DNA of 64,000 nucleotides, taken from an uncultured Ruminococcus sp. Its GTDB lineage: Bacteria; Bacillota; Clostridia; Oscillospirales; Ruminococcaceae. This document shows, piece after piece, positions 50,720 to 60,119 of the stretch. A program made the position numbers and the translations under genes. Location of the stretch: contig CAJTYV010000002.1 of NCBI GenBank assembly GCA_910584195.1, forward strand, positions 1-64,000. The letters run 5' to 3'. Below the pieces are notes generated by a model. It worked only from the letters and a program-made list of their open reading frames with translations, did no database searches and was not told the DNA's origin. The stretch's first letter is position 1; each line of letters starts with the position of its first letter.

Positions 50720-52717
50720 TTATTTATTCTCTTTATCAGCGGCTTTTTTTCTTTTTGTCGTTGATCTGGTCTTTTTTTCGGAAGCTTTTGTTACAGTCTC
50801 CTCAGACTTTTCAGTCTTTTTTCTTGCGGTTGACTTAAGATACATAACAGAGAGGGGCGCAAGAGTCATGGAGATACTGTTTTCAAAACCGTGCATAGGC
50901 GTTTTTTCCGATTTATATAACTTCGGTGATGCGCCTGCACCGCCGAATTCTTCAGCGTCAGTATTAAACACAACTTTATAATTTCCTCTTGCCGGAACTC
51001 CGATGCGGTAATCTTCACGCTGAACGGGAACAAAGTTGCAGACAGCAATAATTTCATTTCCTTCATCGTCAATACGTCTGAAAGCAATGACGCTCTGCTT
51101 GTAATCGTCATTTGAGATCCAGCTGAATCCACTCCACGAATCATCGTTCTGCCACAATGGAGAGCTTTCAAGATAAAATTTATTGAGCTTCTCGGTAAAC
51201 TTCATAAAGTTCATATTGTACGGATTGTTTTCTTTAAGCTCCCAATCAAGCTGAGTTTTGAAGTTCCATTCATTATACTGAGCAAACTCCTGACCCATAA
51301 ACAGCAGTTTTTTACCGGGGTGAGCCATCATATATGCAAGAAACGCACGATATGATGAAAATTTCATATCTCCCTCTCCCGGCATTTTATTTATCATGGA
51401 ACACTTTCCGTAAACTACCTCATCATGCGATATGGGAAGTATATAGTTCTCCGAAAAAGCATAGAAAAACGAAAATGTTACTTTATCATGGTTAAACGAA
51501 CGATATATAGGATCAAGAGACATATAACTGAGCATATCGTTCATCCAACCCATATTCCATTTAAAATTGAAGCCTAAACCGCCCATGCTTGTAGGTTTTG
51601 TCACCATAGGCCATGCGGTAGATTCCTCGGCTATCATGAGAGCATCGGGATGCATGGAGAATATGGCTTCATTAAGCCTTTTCAAAAACTCGACAGCCTC
51701 CAGATTCTCATTGCCGCCATGTATGTTTGCAGTCCACTCACCGTCACGCCTGTCGTAGTCAAGATAAAGCATTGAAGCAACAGCGTCAACACGCAAACCG
51801 TCAACATGCATTTCGGTAAACCAATAATTAGCGCTTGAGATAAGGAATGAGCAGACTTCTGCTTTTCCATAATCAAACACATGAGTTCCCCAAGCCTTAT
51901 GTTCCTTCTTGCGAACATCAGTATACTCATAGCAGCATGTGCCGTCAAATTCATAAAGTCCGGGAGCATCTTTCGGGAAATGCGCAGGTACCCAGTCAAG
52001 AATAACGCCTATGCCGGCTTCATGGAACATATCGACCATTCGGCGGAAATCATCGGGAGTACCGTATCTTGACGTAGGAGCGTAATATCCCGTAACCTGA
52101 TAGCCCCATGAGCCGTCATAAGGGAACTCAGTCAGCGGCATGAATTCTACATGAGTATATGACATTTTTTTGAGATAAGGTATAATATCATTTGCAAAAT
52201 TAATATATGAAGTAAAAACTTCCTCTTCACCCGTATTTTTCCATGAGTTAAGGTGAACCTCATAAATATTCATGGGACTTTTATACACTGAACGTCCTTT
52301 TTTAGACTCGTACCATGCGGAGTCTTTCCATTCATATTCACTTTCGTAAATCTTGGAAGCCGTACCCGGACGTGTCTCAAAGTGTGAAGAATACGGATCA
52401 GATTTGAGCAGTATTCTTCCGTCACGCGTCTCAATGCTATACTTATAAATATCAAAACGCTGAAGCTTGGATATTTCCGCCTCCCAAACCCCATCATAAA
52501 TAAGTTTCATCGGATTCTTGTTGCGATTCCATTCGTTAAAATCACCAACCACAGAAATACTCACAGCATTAGGAGCCCATACTCTGAAAGTATAAACCTT
52601 ACTGCGCCCTTTTTTCCTTGAATGTACCCCAAAGAATTTCCAGGCTTCATAGTTTTTCCCCTGATAAAACAGATACATTGGAAAATCATTGGGATTGTTA
52701 TTATTATTAACTGACAT
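50720..52717 (-). CDS. glgB: 1,4-alpha-glucan branching enzyme
   Basis: 665 aa, GH13 (subfamily 8/9-like). N-terminal CBM48 (about 40-130, WAPNAVSISVVGDFNEW), catalytic TIM barrel with GLRVDAV (nucleophile Asp), IAEES (acid/base Glu) and ISHDEV, and the C-terminal beta domain. It introduces alpha-1,6 branches into glycogen. After the normal end near residue 628 an extra lysine/threonine-rich basic tail of about 36 residues follows (ARKKTEKSEE to KKAADKENK), which is unusual. First gene of the operon with its own promoter at 52851-52879. Confidence 0.95.
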   Translation of the reverse strand: MSVNNNNNPNDFPMYLFYQGKNYEAWKFFGVHSRKKGRSKVYTFRVWAPNAVSISVVGDFNEWNRNKNPMKLIYDGVWEAEISKLQRFDIYKYSIETRDGRILLKSDPYSSHFETRPGTASKIYESEYEWKDSAWYESKKGRSVYKSPMNIYEVHLNSWKNTGEEEVFTSYINFANDIIPYLKKMSYTHVEFMPLTEFPYDGSWGYQVTGYYAPTSRYGTPDDFRRMVDMFHEAGIGVILDWVPAHFPKDAPGLYEFDGTCCYEYTDVRKKEHKAWGTHVFDYGKAEVCSFLISSANYWFTEMHVDGLRVDAVASMLYLDYDRRDGEWTANIHGGNENLEAVEFLKRLNEAIFSMHPDALMIAEESTAWPMVTKPTSMGGLGFNFKWNMGWMNDMLSYMSLDPIYRSFNHDKVTFSFFYAFSENYILPISHDEVVYGKCSMINKMPGEGDMKFSSYRAFLAYMMAHPGKKLLFMGQEFAQYNEWNFKTQLDWELKENNPYNMNFMKFTEKLNKFYLESSPLWQNDDSWSGFSWISNDDYKQSVIAFRRIDDEGNEIIAVCNFVPVQREDYRIGVPARGNYKVVFNTDAEEFGGAGASPKLYKSEKTPMHGFENSISMTLAPLSVMYLKSTARKKTEKSEETVTKASEKKTRSTTKRKKAADKENK

Positions 52718-52850
52718 AATTCAGCCCCCTTTGCTTTAAACCGATATTACCGTTCATGAAACCTTTCTTAATTATGACCGTATATCGGCACATGGCGATT
52801 ATGCGAAGAAGTAAGCAAGTGCGGAGTAGTACGCAGTATCACCTATTAAC

Positions 52851-52879
52851 ATTATATCAGAAATGGCATAAATTATCAA
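52851..52879 (-). promoter_or_regulatory. Sigma-A promoter of the glg operon
   Basis: Minus strand: TTGATA (52874-52879), 17-nt spacer, TATAAT (52851-52856). The leader to the glgB start is about 130 nt. Confidence 0.75.
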
Positions 52880-52887
52880 GTTTTTCT

Positions 52888-52950
52888 GCAAATTTGCACA
52901 AAAATTCAGACAATGCCATAAATACAAATTGTATTTTTTGTGCAAATTGC
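52888..52950. promoter_or_regulatory. Inverted repeat pair upstream of the glg promoter
   Basis: TTTGCACAAAAA (52893-52904) and its mirrored TTTTTGTGCAAA (52935-52946), each extended by GCAAATT or AATTGC. They begin 9 bp upstream of the -35, where an activator or looping repressor would sit. The rest of 52951-53109 is AT-rich with nothing recognised. Confidence 0.45.
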
Positions 52951-53109
52951 CATACTCTCTGCATCTGTCGAATTAAAAGGTTTGTTATTTAAGGCTAATA
53001 TATTTACACACAAATGTTTTCTTCGCATTAAAAATTATGAATTTATTTAATTGATTTTTATTGTTTTTTGAATTTGTTTTATATTAAGACATTAAATACG
53101 CACAATCAT

Positions 53110-53138
53110 GCTCCCCGAAAGACACACTCTCGGGGAGC
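53110..53138. terminator. GC-rich hairpin downstream of spoIIE
   Basis: GCTCCCCGA / TCGGGGAGC with an 11-nt loop; likely terminator of the spoIIE transcript though the T-tract is poor. Confidence 0.6.
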
Positions 53139-53146
53139 GATAATTC

Positions 53147-53183
53147 AGAGCCTGTCCGCATAGAGATTATATGGACATATTCT
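53147..53183. repeat. Collapsed family A repeat relic
   Basis: The left end resembles the family A terminus (GCCTGTCCGCATAGAGATT against ACCTGTCCACATAGAAATT) and is joined directly to a degenerate right end (ATATGGACATATTCTTA). The internal 120 bp are missing, and the element reaches the last bases of spoIIE. Confidence 0.5.
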
Positions 53184-55369
53184 TATTTCTTAACAATTTT
53201 CACACCGATTACTGTAACATCGTCTGAACGTATGTTTGGATTAAAAACATCCGCTTTAACTGTTATTTCACGGACAATATCCTGTACGCTTCCCCCTCGA
53301 AGAAGAAGCTCTTTTATGTAAAGGTACGCATTTTCTGTTATACCGTCCGAAAACATAATAATTATATCCCCTTCAGATAAATTTTGCTCAGATACACAAA
53401 TTTCCGCTTCCTCCACAATTCCTATCGGAAAAACAGGCGACGACAGCTTGATAACATTGTCTCCCCTGCGTATTATAGTTGGCGCTGCTCCCGATTTTAC
53501 GGAAGTCATGACGCAGCTGTCAAGATCTATCATTACTGCATCAAGGGTTGCAAAAGATTCTTCACGGGATTTTGTGACCATAACCGAATTTACCATTCTG
53601 ACAGCCGATTCAGGCTTCATTCCGCTGCAAATAAGCCTTCTGAATAAACCTATTACCATATGAGAATCTACTGCCGCGGATTTTCCGCTGCCCATACCGT
53701 CTGAAAGCACGATATACCGAACACCGAGACTGTCCGAAAATGCAGAAGAACTATCGCCGCTAAGCTGCGAACCCGCTGCGCATACCGCCGCCGAATATAC
53801 TTCAAGATCAAATGTTGGCGGTTCATACAAACCCATTTTCAATTCCTTTGCAGAACTTACGGACGCCGCGGACGAAAGCCTTATCCCAAGCGTGTCAGAC
53901 AATAATCCGCATATCCGTTCGGAAGATTCAGGTATTTCTCCCGTTTCGAAAAAAATTTCTATTGTAAGCCTATTAGATACAGTATAACCCGCTGTGATTC
54001 TTATGAACTTTATTCCGTGATTTTTCAGTGTTTCCTCTATACGAGCCGAAATTGGCGGAGAATGACGAATCTTTCCCTGCTCTCCCGAACTTCGTACAAG
54101 CTCAGCGGTTATTTTAAGCTGCTCTGTCAGCAGCCGTCTTTCATCGGAATACCGCAGATCCATCAGACGCCGCGCTGTACGCATTCTTAATTCTCTTTCC
54201 AGCTCGTCAGCCGCTTCTTTCTTGCGTATACAGTCTTCCGGAAGTATCGGAATAACTTCTCCTGCCGTCTCTGACAGTTCCCCTCGGCATATGCTTCGGC
54301 GGTAACACGTACCGCATACTTTATTTTTTTGTATAACTTCTTTGTTCTTTTCATCAGCGGAGGCAGCCAAAGCCTCGGATATACGTCCGGAATCACGGCG
54401 AACAGCTTCGATAGCGTCAGATAGGAAATTTTGTCTTACTTCATTTATATCAATCGAATTTTTAGGAGAGTCTCCCGATATTACAAGCCACTTTTCCGAA
54501 TAATGGGGAGCAGCAATAATAAACAACGCACTTCCGCAGACAATGCTCAAAGTTAGTTCCGGAGATGATGCTTCTCCAATAAGAACGCTGAACATAAAAC
54601 AGGAAAGAGCAAAAAAAACAGCAGAAATCAATATTCTTCCCCTGCTGATAAACCCCATAAGAAGCCCGGCAACCGGCAGAACAGCAGCAGCCGCTCCAAT
54701 ATGTACGGAGGCAAGAAACGCTCCGCTTGCACCCAAAGCTCCGCAAACTACGCCGCCCAAGCTCCGATAAAAATATGCTGCAAGAGCAGTTGCAGCAGAA
54801 ATAACTACAAGTCCAATATCAACCGCAGGAATGTCAATTGCACATAACGATGCTGAAAAAACGATATAAACAACTCCCCACAGGCAACCACCGGAACCGC
54901 TGACATCAATGACTCTTTTTTGCGAAAAACCGTCAAACAGTTCTGCCGCCGCAAATGATGTAAAACCCGCTATTATGCCATAAAGACTGTAAAAAAGTAA
55001 TTTTTCGGGAAATTCTCCGATAAGCCAAGATACCGCCGTCCCTGAAAGCAATACGGATACAGCTGTAACAATACCGCTTCCGATTGGCATACTGAGCTTT
55101 TTTGAAAACATTTTTCCAATAACTATAACAGACATCGCTCCTAATTTTACGATACACTTTCCCACAGAATCAGTTAGAACGCATCGTATTACCGCTCCCA
55201 TGAAAACAGCTATTGAAAAAGGCAGACTTAATGCTCCGGCAAGTGCAATATCGGCGAATGAGGCAACTCCTGCAATAGTCGTTCCCGAAAAAACAAATCC
55301 TCCTGCGAAAGAAAAAATAAGTCCTGCTGCCGCAGTAAACGCCTTGACGCCTAAAATTTTCTTATTCAT
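53183..55369 (-). CDS. spoIIE: Stage II sporulation protein E (PP2C phosphatase)
   Basis: 728 aa from the ATG at 55369 (GGGTGAT site). About ten transmembrane helices occupy residues 1-300, a central region with a CGTCYRRSIC cysteine cluster follows, and the C-terminal PP2C domain has VLSDGMGSGKSA and MFSDGITENAY, which bind the two metal ions. SpoIIE dephosphorylates SpoIIAA to activate sigma-F in the forespore. Its presence suggests that sporulation ability is or was present in this lineage. The promoter at 55401 looks like an extended -10. Confidence 0.95.
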   Translation of the reverse strand: MNKKILGVKAFTAAAGLIFSFAGGFVFSGTTIAGVASFADIALAGALSLPFSIAVFMGAVIRCVLTDSVGKCIVKLGAMSVIVIGKMFSKKLSMPIGSGIVTAVSVLLSGTAVSWLIGEFPEKLLFYSLYGIIAGFTSFAAAELFDGFSQKRVIDVSGSGGCLWGVVYIVFSASLCAIDIPAVDIGLVVISAATALAAYFYRSLGGVVCGALGASGAFLASVHIGAAAAVLPVAGLLMGFISRGRILISAVFFALSCFMFSVLIGEASSPELTLSIVCGSALFIIAAPHYSEKWLVISGDSPKNSIDINEVRQNFLSDAIEAVRRDSGRISEALAASADEKNKEVIQKNKVCGTCYRRSICRGELSETAGEVIPILPEDCIRKKEAADELERELRMRTARRLMDLRYSDERRLLTEQLKITAELVRSSGEQGKIRHSPPISARIEETLKNHGIKFIRITAGYTVSNRLTIEIFFETGEIPESSERICGLLSDTLGIRLSSAASVSSAKELKMGLYEPPTFDLEVYSAAVCAAGSQLSGDSSSAFSDSLGVRYIVLSDGMGSGKSAAVDSHMVIGLFRRLICSGMKPESAVRMVNSVMVTKSREESFATLDAVMIDLDSCVMTSVKSGAAPTIIRRGDNVIKLSSPVFPIGIVEEAEICVSEQNLSEGDIIIMFSDGITENAYLYIKELLLRGGSVQDIVREITVKADVFNPNIRSDDVTVIGVKIVKK

Positions 55370-55400
55370 TTTTATCACCCGTTCAATCGATAGTATATTG

Positions 55401-55409
55401 ATTATACCA
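55401..55409 (-). promoter_or_regulatory. Extended -10 promoter of spoIIE
   Basis: Minus strand TGGTATAAT, about 32 bp before the ATG, with no clear -35. Spo0A or another activator may be needed, which would fit spoIIE in other species. Confidence 0.5.
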
Positions 55410-55485
55410 CAATTTACAGGCGTTTTTTGTCGTTTTGGCACTCCTTGAAAAAACTTCTGACGGCAGATTTAGTTGAATAACAATA

Positions 55486-55643
55486 AGAACTTGCATTCAT
55501 AGAATAAAATCTGCGTCCTTTCCGTAAAATTCTATATTTGTTGCGTTAAAAAAACTTGAAATACGTCAGTATTCCTGTGGTCTTTCGCCCTGCAATCATA
55601 AAATTTTTCTCGAAAATCCGCATTTTCTATAAACACAAGTTCT
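55486..55643. repeat. MITE-like repeat, family A, diverged full copy
   Basis: In inverted orientation to the 6682-6845 copy. Shared blocks include TTGCGTT, TTTCGCC, CTCGAAAATCCGCA and the ends AGAAC...GTTCT. The centre is AATAC-GTCA-GTATT (55560-55573). It lies between spoIIE and the pseudokinase gene and contains no frame. Confidence 0.65.
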
Positions 55644-55681
55644 AAAACTGCTGAACCGTATATATACAGCACAGCAGTTTT
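55644..55681 (-). terminator. Terminator of the pseudokinase gene
   Basis: AAAACTGCTG / CAGCAGTTTT with an 18-nt loop, and T-rich flanks, about 80 bp after the stop and abutting the family A repeat. Confidence 0.65.
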
Positions 55682-55758
55682 TTAATTCTATTTTACTATA
55701 AACAAATTCTATATGAATTAAATGTAATGTACATCTTTATAAAATCCGGTATTTGGTT

Positions 55759-57750
55759 TTACCAAGAACCTATTTCGCCCTCGTGACCGTATTCGCCCTG
55801 ATTCGGATCAGTCGGCGGATCTATAACAGGCGGATCTGTCGGCGCAGGAGGGGGATCTGTGGCGACAACCGGAGGCTCGGTTGGCTTTGGAGCAGCTGTC
55901 GGCGCTTCAGTAGCAGGAGCGTCTGTAGGAGCTGAGGTGGCTGCCTGGGTTGGCTGCAATGATACGTCTGCATCCTTCGGCAAATAATAAACAATCAGCT
56001 TCTTGCCCTCTTTATTGCTGAAATATTCTCCCGGATTTACCTGCTTTCCGTCTACTTGAAGTTGTGTAATGCTGTCGGGAGTTCCAAATGAGCTTGCAGA
56101 CTCAATAAGAGAATAGTTTGAAATACCAGCTTCCTTGAGTGCATTTTCATACTGAGAAACGGTAAGTCCGTTGTACTGAGGTATATTCGCTCCCTCCTTA
56201 CCCTTGCTTACCTTTAGCTTGACAAGCTTGCCCTGAGGTACAAGAGTCCCCACTTCAACGTCCTGTTCAAGTATAATATCCGCTTCATGCTCGTTATCGT
56301 ATACGTATTCAGCTTCAAATCGGAAGTAATCCTTGTATTTTTTCTCTGAAAGGCTGTAAAATTTTCCTACAAGATCCGGCATCTCGGTATCAGGCTTCGG
56401 CTCATCCGAATCATCGGGAGCTTGCGTGGCATCCGAAGAAGATGAACTGTGCCTTGAGGAAGACGATTCGTCACCTTGTTCGGAAGGTCTGAATACAGGC
56501 ATAAGGAACACCACAATAATAAGCAGTATTGCCAAAAGAAGTATGCCTATAATAACCGGCACTTTCAATCTGTCAACCATATTGACTTTTTCTACGCCGT
56601 ACTCGTCATCATCGTCATCCGGTTCACGGTAATAACGCTCATTCACGGGAGGCGGATAATTCATTCTGTCATAATAATATCCCTGCTGAGGCTCGCCGGG
56701 AGCTTCATACATATCGGGTTCTGCGACAGGTTCCGGATATGATGCCTGCGGCTGAACAGGATCAGCAACAGATTTAAACAAAGCAGAAGGCTGTTCAAAA
56801 AGACGCGTCACAAGCTCTGTAATAGTCTGTATGCGTTCGCTGCCTGAAAGCTGCATTCCATCCATAATAGCCCTTGAAACATGAGCCGGGATAGACGGAT
56901 TAAGCATTGCAGGCTCGCAAAGATCGTCATGCTTAAGACGGCTCTGCGAATCTACAGGCATGCAGCCTGTAAGCGCACGATAAAGAACAGCACACACTCC
57001 ATAAACATCTGTCCACGTACCCTGTCGGCTGCTGCTGTTTGCCGAATATTGCTCCGGAGCAGCATAACCCTTGAAAAGTTCATGTTCAAGTCCGGCGCCA
57101 ACTGTTCTTGCAGCGGATACGCAGAAACCGGAAAGCTTAAGCTCACTCCTGTTATTTATAAAAATTGTCTCCGGACTTATTGCTCTGTGAATAATACCTG
57201 TATTGTGAAGTATTCCGATAGTTGTAAACAAAGGAGGAAAAAGTCTTGAAACCTGTTCCCAACTTAGTTCGCCTGCATTGTCCTTGAGATAATCGAGCAT
57301 TTTCTGTCCTTCGATATATTCAAAAACAGTATAAGTAGTATTATTATCCGCAAACATATCGAGTATCTGCTCGATATTTGAATTATTTCTGAGTCTTGCA
57401 AGGGATTTGTTAAGCTCGGTATATTCGGCCATAAACGCTTTGTACTTAGCAAGATTATTGTAATTGACGCTTATAGTAGCCTTATTTTTCACACGTGTAC
57501 AGAAATTTACAGGCATATACTCTCTGAGCATGACCTTGCAGTCTGTCGAAAGATCGTGTCCTACATAAGCAGCGCCTTCTCCATTGCTTTCAAGAAGCAC
57601 GCCAACGAGGTATCTGTCCCGAAGCACAGTTCCGGGAGTGATATAATTCGCATTGTGCGGAGTGGTCTCATCAAATCCGCAATAAGGGCAGATATGCTGA
57701 TCAGCATCGTACTTTTCCATACATCTGTAACAGAATCTACGTTCTCCCAA
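55759..57750 (-). CDS. Zinc-ribbon PASTA pseudokinase
   Basis: 663 aa, TTG start with a strong AAAGGAGGAG. Order: zinc ribbon (C7/C10, C21/C24), kinase-like fold (about 45-320), acidic linker, transmembrane helix (397-420), Ser/Asp-rich stalk, two PASTA domains (about 450-590) and a Pro/Thr/Ala tail rich in PTxAP units. All three key kinase residues are changed: the beta-3 lysine is Arg (VMLREY, residue 76), HRD is HRA (188-190) and DFG is SGF (207-209). It is therefore expected to be catalytically dead and to sense peptidoglycan outside while scaffolding inside. Confidence 0.88.
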   Translation of the reverse strand: MGERRFCYRCMEKYDADQHICPYCGFDETTPHNANYITPGTVLRDRYLVGVLLESNGEGAAYVGHDLSTDCKVMLREYMPVNFCTRVKNKATISVNYNNLAKYKAFMAEYTELNKSLARLRNNSNIEQILDMFADNNTTYTVFEYIEGQKMLDYLKDNAGELSWEQVSRLFPPLFTTIGILHNTGIIHRAISPETIFINNRSELKLSGFCVSAARTVGAGLEHELFKGYAAPEQYSANSSSRQGTWTDVYGVCAVLYRALTGCMPVDSQSRLKHDDLCEPAMLNPSIPAHVSRAIMDGMQLSGSERIQTITELVTRLFEQPSALFKSVADPVQPQASYPEPVAEPDMYEAPGEPQQGYYYDRMNYPPPVNERYYREPDDDDDEYGVEKVNMVDRLKVPVIIGILLLAILLIIVVFLMPVFRPSEQGDESSSSRHSSSSSDATQAPDDSDEPKPDTEMPDLVGKFYSLSEKKYKDYFRFEAEYVYDNEHEADIILEQDVEVGTLVPQGKLVKLKVSKGKEGANIPQYNGLTVSQYENALKEAGISNYSLIESASSFGTPDSITQLQVDGKQVNPGEYFSNKEGKKLIVYYLPKDADVSLQPTQAATSAPTDAPATEAPTAAPKPTEPPVVATDPPPAPTDPPVIDPPTDPNQGEYGHEGEIGSW

Positions 57751-57936
57751 AGCAGCTCCTCCTTTTATGAAGTATCAGAGGCAAAGAATTCAAAGGTCAA
57801 AGTATTGCGTACCTGTATCTTTTCAGCTTAACCTCTCAAATATAAAATTAAATGCATATTAAAAGCTACTGTCTGTCACATGCCGTTGAAACTGCATGGA
57901 TCATAATATACTTTAATTTATTTGCATTCACATTTA

Positions 57937-57965
57937 ATTATATCAGAAGATTACATGAAAGTCAA
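57937..57965 (-). promoter_or_regulatory. Promoter of the pseudokinase gene
   Basis: Minus strand: TTGACT (57960-57965), 17-nt spacer, TATAAT (57937-57942). The leader is about 180 nt long with no recognised structure. Confidence 0.65.
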
Positions 57966-58040
57966 CCAAAAAAGCAAATATGATACTATTCGGGATTATT
58001 TGTATCTTCTCTGTAAATGTTTTGTAACCTAATTGTAATC

Positions 58041-59312
58041 TTATTTTAATATTCCCGAATCGAACATCTCCTGAGCTGCAAGCAGAACACCAAGTTTTCC
58101 GCTTGTAAAAGTAATGCCTCCCTGCATCCATACCGCATAAGGCTCACGTATCGGCGCATCGGCAGAAAGCTCTATAGACGCCCCCATTGTAAACGCTCCC
58201 GCTGCCATAATAACTTTACTTGTATAACCGGGCATATCCCATGGTTCGGGCGAAACAAAAGAATCTATCGGCGCACCTTTCTGAATGCCGCGGCAGAATG
58301 CACAGAGCTTTTCTTCATCGCCAAGCTCAATAGCAGTTATTATGTCGCCTCTCGTTTCATCCTTTTCAGGTGAACATCTGAATCCCAGAAGTCCGAAAAC
58401 CTCGCTTGCAAAAACCGCGGTTTTCAGCGCAGCCGCAACAACGTCCGGCGCAAAAAAAAGTCCAAGAAGCATTTCACGGTTCATATCGAGCGTACATCCG
58501 ACTTCCTTACCCATGCCTACGCATGTCAGACGATATGAACAAAGCTCAACAAGGTCGGCACGTCCTGCGATATATCCGCCTGTACGTGCAATTCCTCCGC
58601 CTGCGTTTTTAATAAGAGAACCGACTATAATATCCGCTCCGACAGCAGTAGGTTCGCATGTTTCCACAAACTCGCCATAACAATTATCCACCATGATTAT
58701 CGCATCAGGGTTTCCTTTTTTTGCAGCATTTATCATTTGCTCTATATCGTTAACCGTAAATGCGCGTCTGAGGGAATATCCTCTTGAACGCTGAATGTAC
58801 ACGACTTTCGCGTCCCTGACAGTTTCCGTTATACCGTCAAGATCAGCCTTACCGTCCGCAAGCAAATCTACCTGCGCATACTCAACTCCATAATCCATAA
58901 GTGAACCGTTTCCCTTTTCACCTGCAATTCCTATGACTTCCTCAAGCGTATCATAGGGTCTGCCTGTAATGGAAACCATTTTATCGCCTGTTCTGAGAAC
59001 TCCGAAAAGCGCAGTAGAAAGCGCATGAGTTCCCGAAACAAAGTTAAATCGTACAAGAGCATCTTCAGCTCCGAATACCTGAGCAAAAACCTTATCAATC
59101 GCTTCTCTGCCAATATCACCGTAGCCATAACCGGTTGAACCGTAAAAACACGGCTCGCTTATACGATTATCCGAGAAAGCTTTCAGAACCTTTGCGCCGC
59201 AGTACTCGGCATTATTCTCGATTCTTGCAAATGCTTCGGCACACTCCTTTTCCGCTTTATCAGCAACTTTCAACAGCTTTTCATTAAAATTGTAAATTCC
59301 CTTTATATTCAT
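58041..59312 (-). CDS. PLP enzyme of the methionine gamma-lyase/aluminium-resistance family
   Basis: 423 aa behind AAAGGAA. It belongs to PF06838 (YnbB-like): FNFVSGTHALSTAL, the PLP-aspartate strand AIIMVDNCYGEF, and the lysine in GSLIKNAGGGIA. Annotations for this family vary between methionine gamma-lyase-like and aluminium resistance protein; the reaction is not settled. It is the last gene of the M42-M42-GNAT operon. Confidence 0.88.
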   Translation of the reverse strand: MNIKGIYNFNEKLLKVADKAEKECAEAFARIENNAEYCGAKVLKAFSDNRISEPCFYGSTGYGYGDIGREAIDKVFAQVFGAEDALVRFNFVSGTHALSTALFGVLRTGDKMVSITGRPYDTLEEVIGIAGEKGNGSLMDYGVEYAQVDLLADGKADLDGITETVRDAKVVYIQRSRGYSLRRAFTVNDIEQMINAAKKGNPDAIIMVDNCYGEFVETCEPTAVGADIIVGSLIKNAGGGIARTGGYIAGRADLVELCSYRLTCVGMGKEVGCTLDMNREMLLGLFFAPDVVAAALKTAVFASEVFGLLGFRCSPEKDETRGDIITAIELGDEEKLCAFCRGIQKGAPIDSFVSPEPWDMPGYTSKVIMAAGAFTMGASIELSADAPIREPYAVWMQGGITFTSGKLGVLLAAQEMFDSGILK

Positions 59313-59324
59313 ATTTATTTCCTT

Positions 59325-60119
59325 TCAATTCTGCAGTTTTCCTTTGCTGAGACTTTCTTTTTCAACATCTCTGCGTTCGAGAACTATCTCGGTTTCTATT
59401 TCTTTAAAGCCTATTTCACGGTAAAATCCAACACGAACATCCAACGCAAAAAGGAATGCTCGTTTACCAAGATTATTGAAAAAATATGCAAGCCATTTCA
59501 AAAACTGCCGTGCATAACCGCTTCCGCGGCATGAAAGCTTAGTAGCAACCTGGCCGATAAGCACCTCGTTTTCAATATCAAATAAAACAGAAGCTGTCGT
59601 ACAGCCTCGATATGTGAACACACGGCTTATTCCATGACGACAGCGATGCGACGTATCGGTATACCACAGAGAAAAATCCGAAATATTTGGAAATCCCTCG
59701 CTTAATATCTTGTACACCTCCGGCAGACTGGGATCAAAGTTCACATACTCCTCGCCAAAGCTCATACTGCTTTCATCGGAAACAAGTTCGAAAATTGTTC
59801 TGTTAAGCATCTGATAATGCTCTTCGAGGCCGATATTATGCAGAATGCGACAGTCCCCCTCAACACGGAACGGAAGATTCATATTAATAAAAAATCTCAG
59901 TTCGTCTGTTGCCTCAAGGGAATCGTCCCCACAGATAATAAGGGTCGAATTGATAATAAACATATATCCCTCTCCGGATTTATCCGTAATCTTATAAAAA
60001 CGGCAAAAATCATACCCCGCCCCATAAGCCTTCATGTAGGCGATCATTTTCCGACCGGAGAGAGTTTTAAGCAAAAGTCCGCGGTCAAGTTCACTTTCGC
60101 TTCGGACAATTTTTATCAT
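59325..60119 (-). CDS. GNAT-family acetyltransferase
   Basis: 264 aa. The C-terminal half has the GNAT acetyl-CoA loop (VLIGQVATKLSCRGSGYARQ) followed by the helix FLKWLAYFF and the strand AFLFALD, then GFYREIGF. The N-terminal half is unassigned. Its start overlaps the M42 peptidase stop (ATGA), so it is coupled to peptide breakdown; the substrate is unknown. Confidence 0.8.
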   Translation of the reverse strand: MIKIVRSESELDRGLLLKTLSGRKMIAYMKAYGAGYDFCRFYKITDKSGEGYMFIINSTLIICGDDSLEATDELRFFINMNLPFRVEGDCRILHNIGLEEHYQMLNRTIFELVSDESSMSFGEEYVNFDPSLPEVYKILSEGFPNISDFSLWYTDTSHRCRHGISRVFTYRGCTTASVLFDIENEVLIGQVATKLSCRGSGYARQFLKWLAYFFNNLGKRAFLFALDVRVGFYREIGFKEIETEIVLERRDVEKESLSKGKLQN

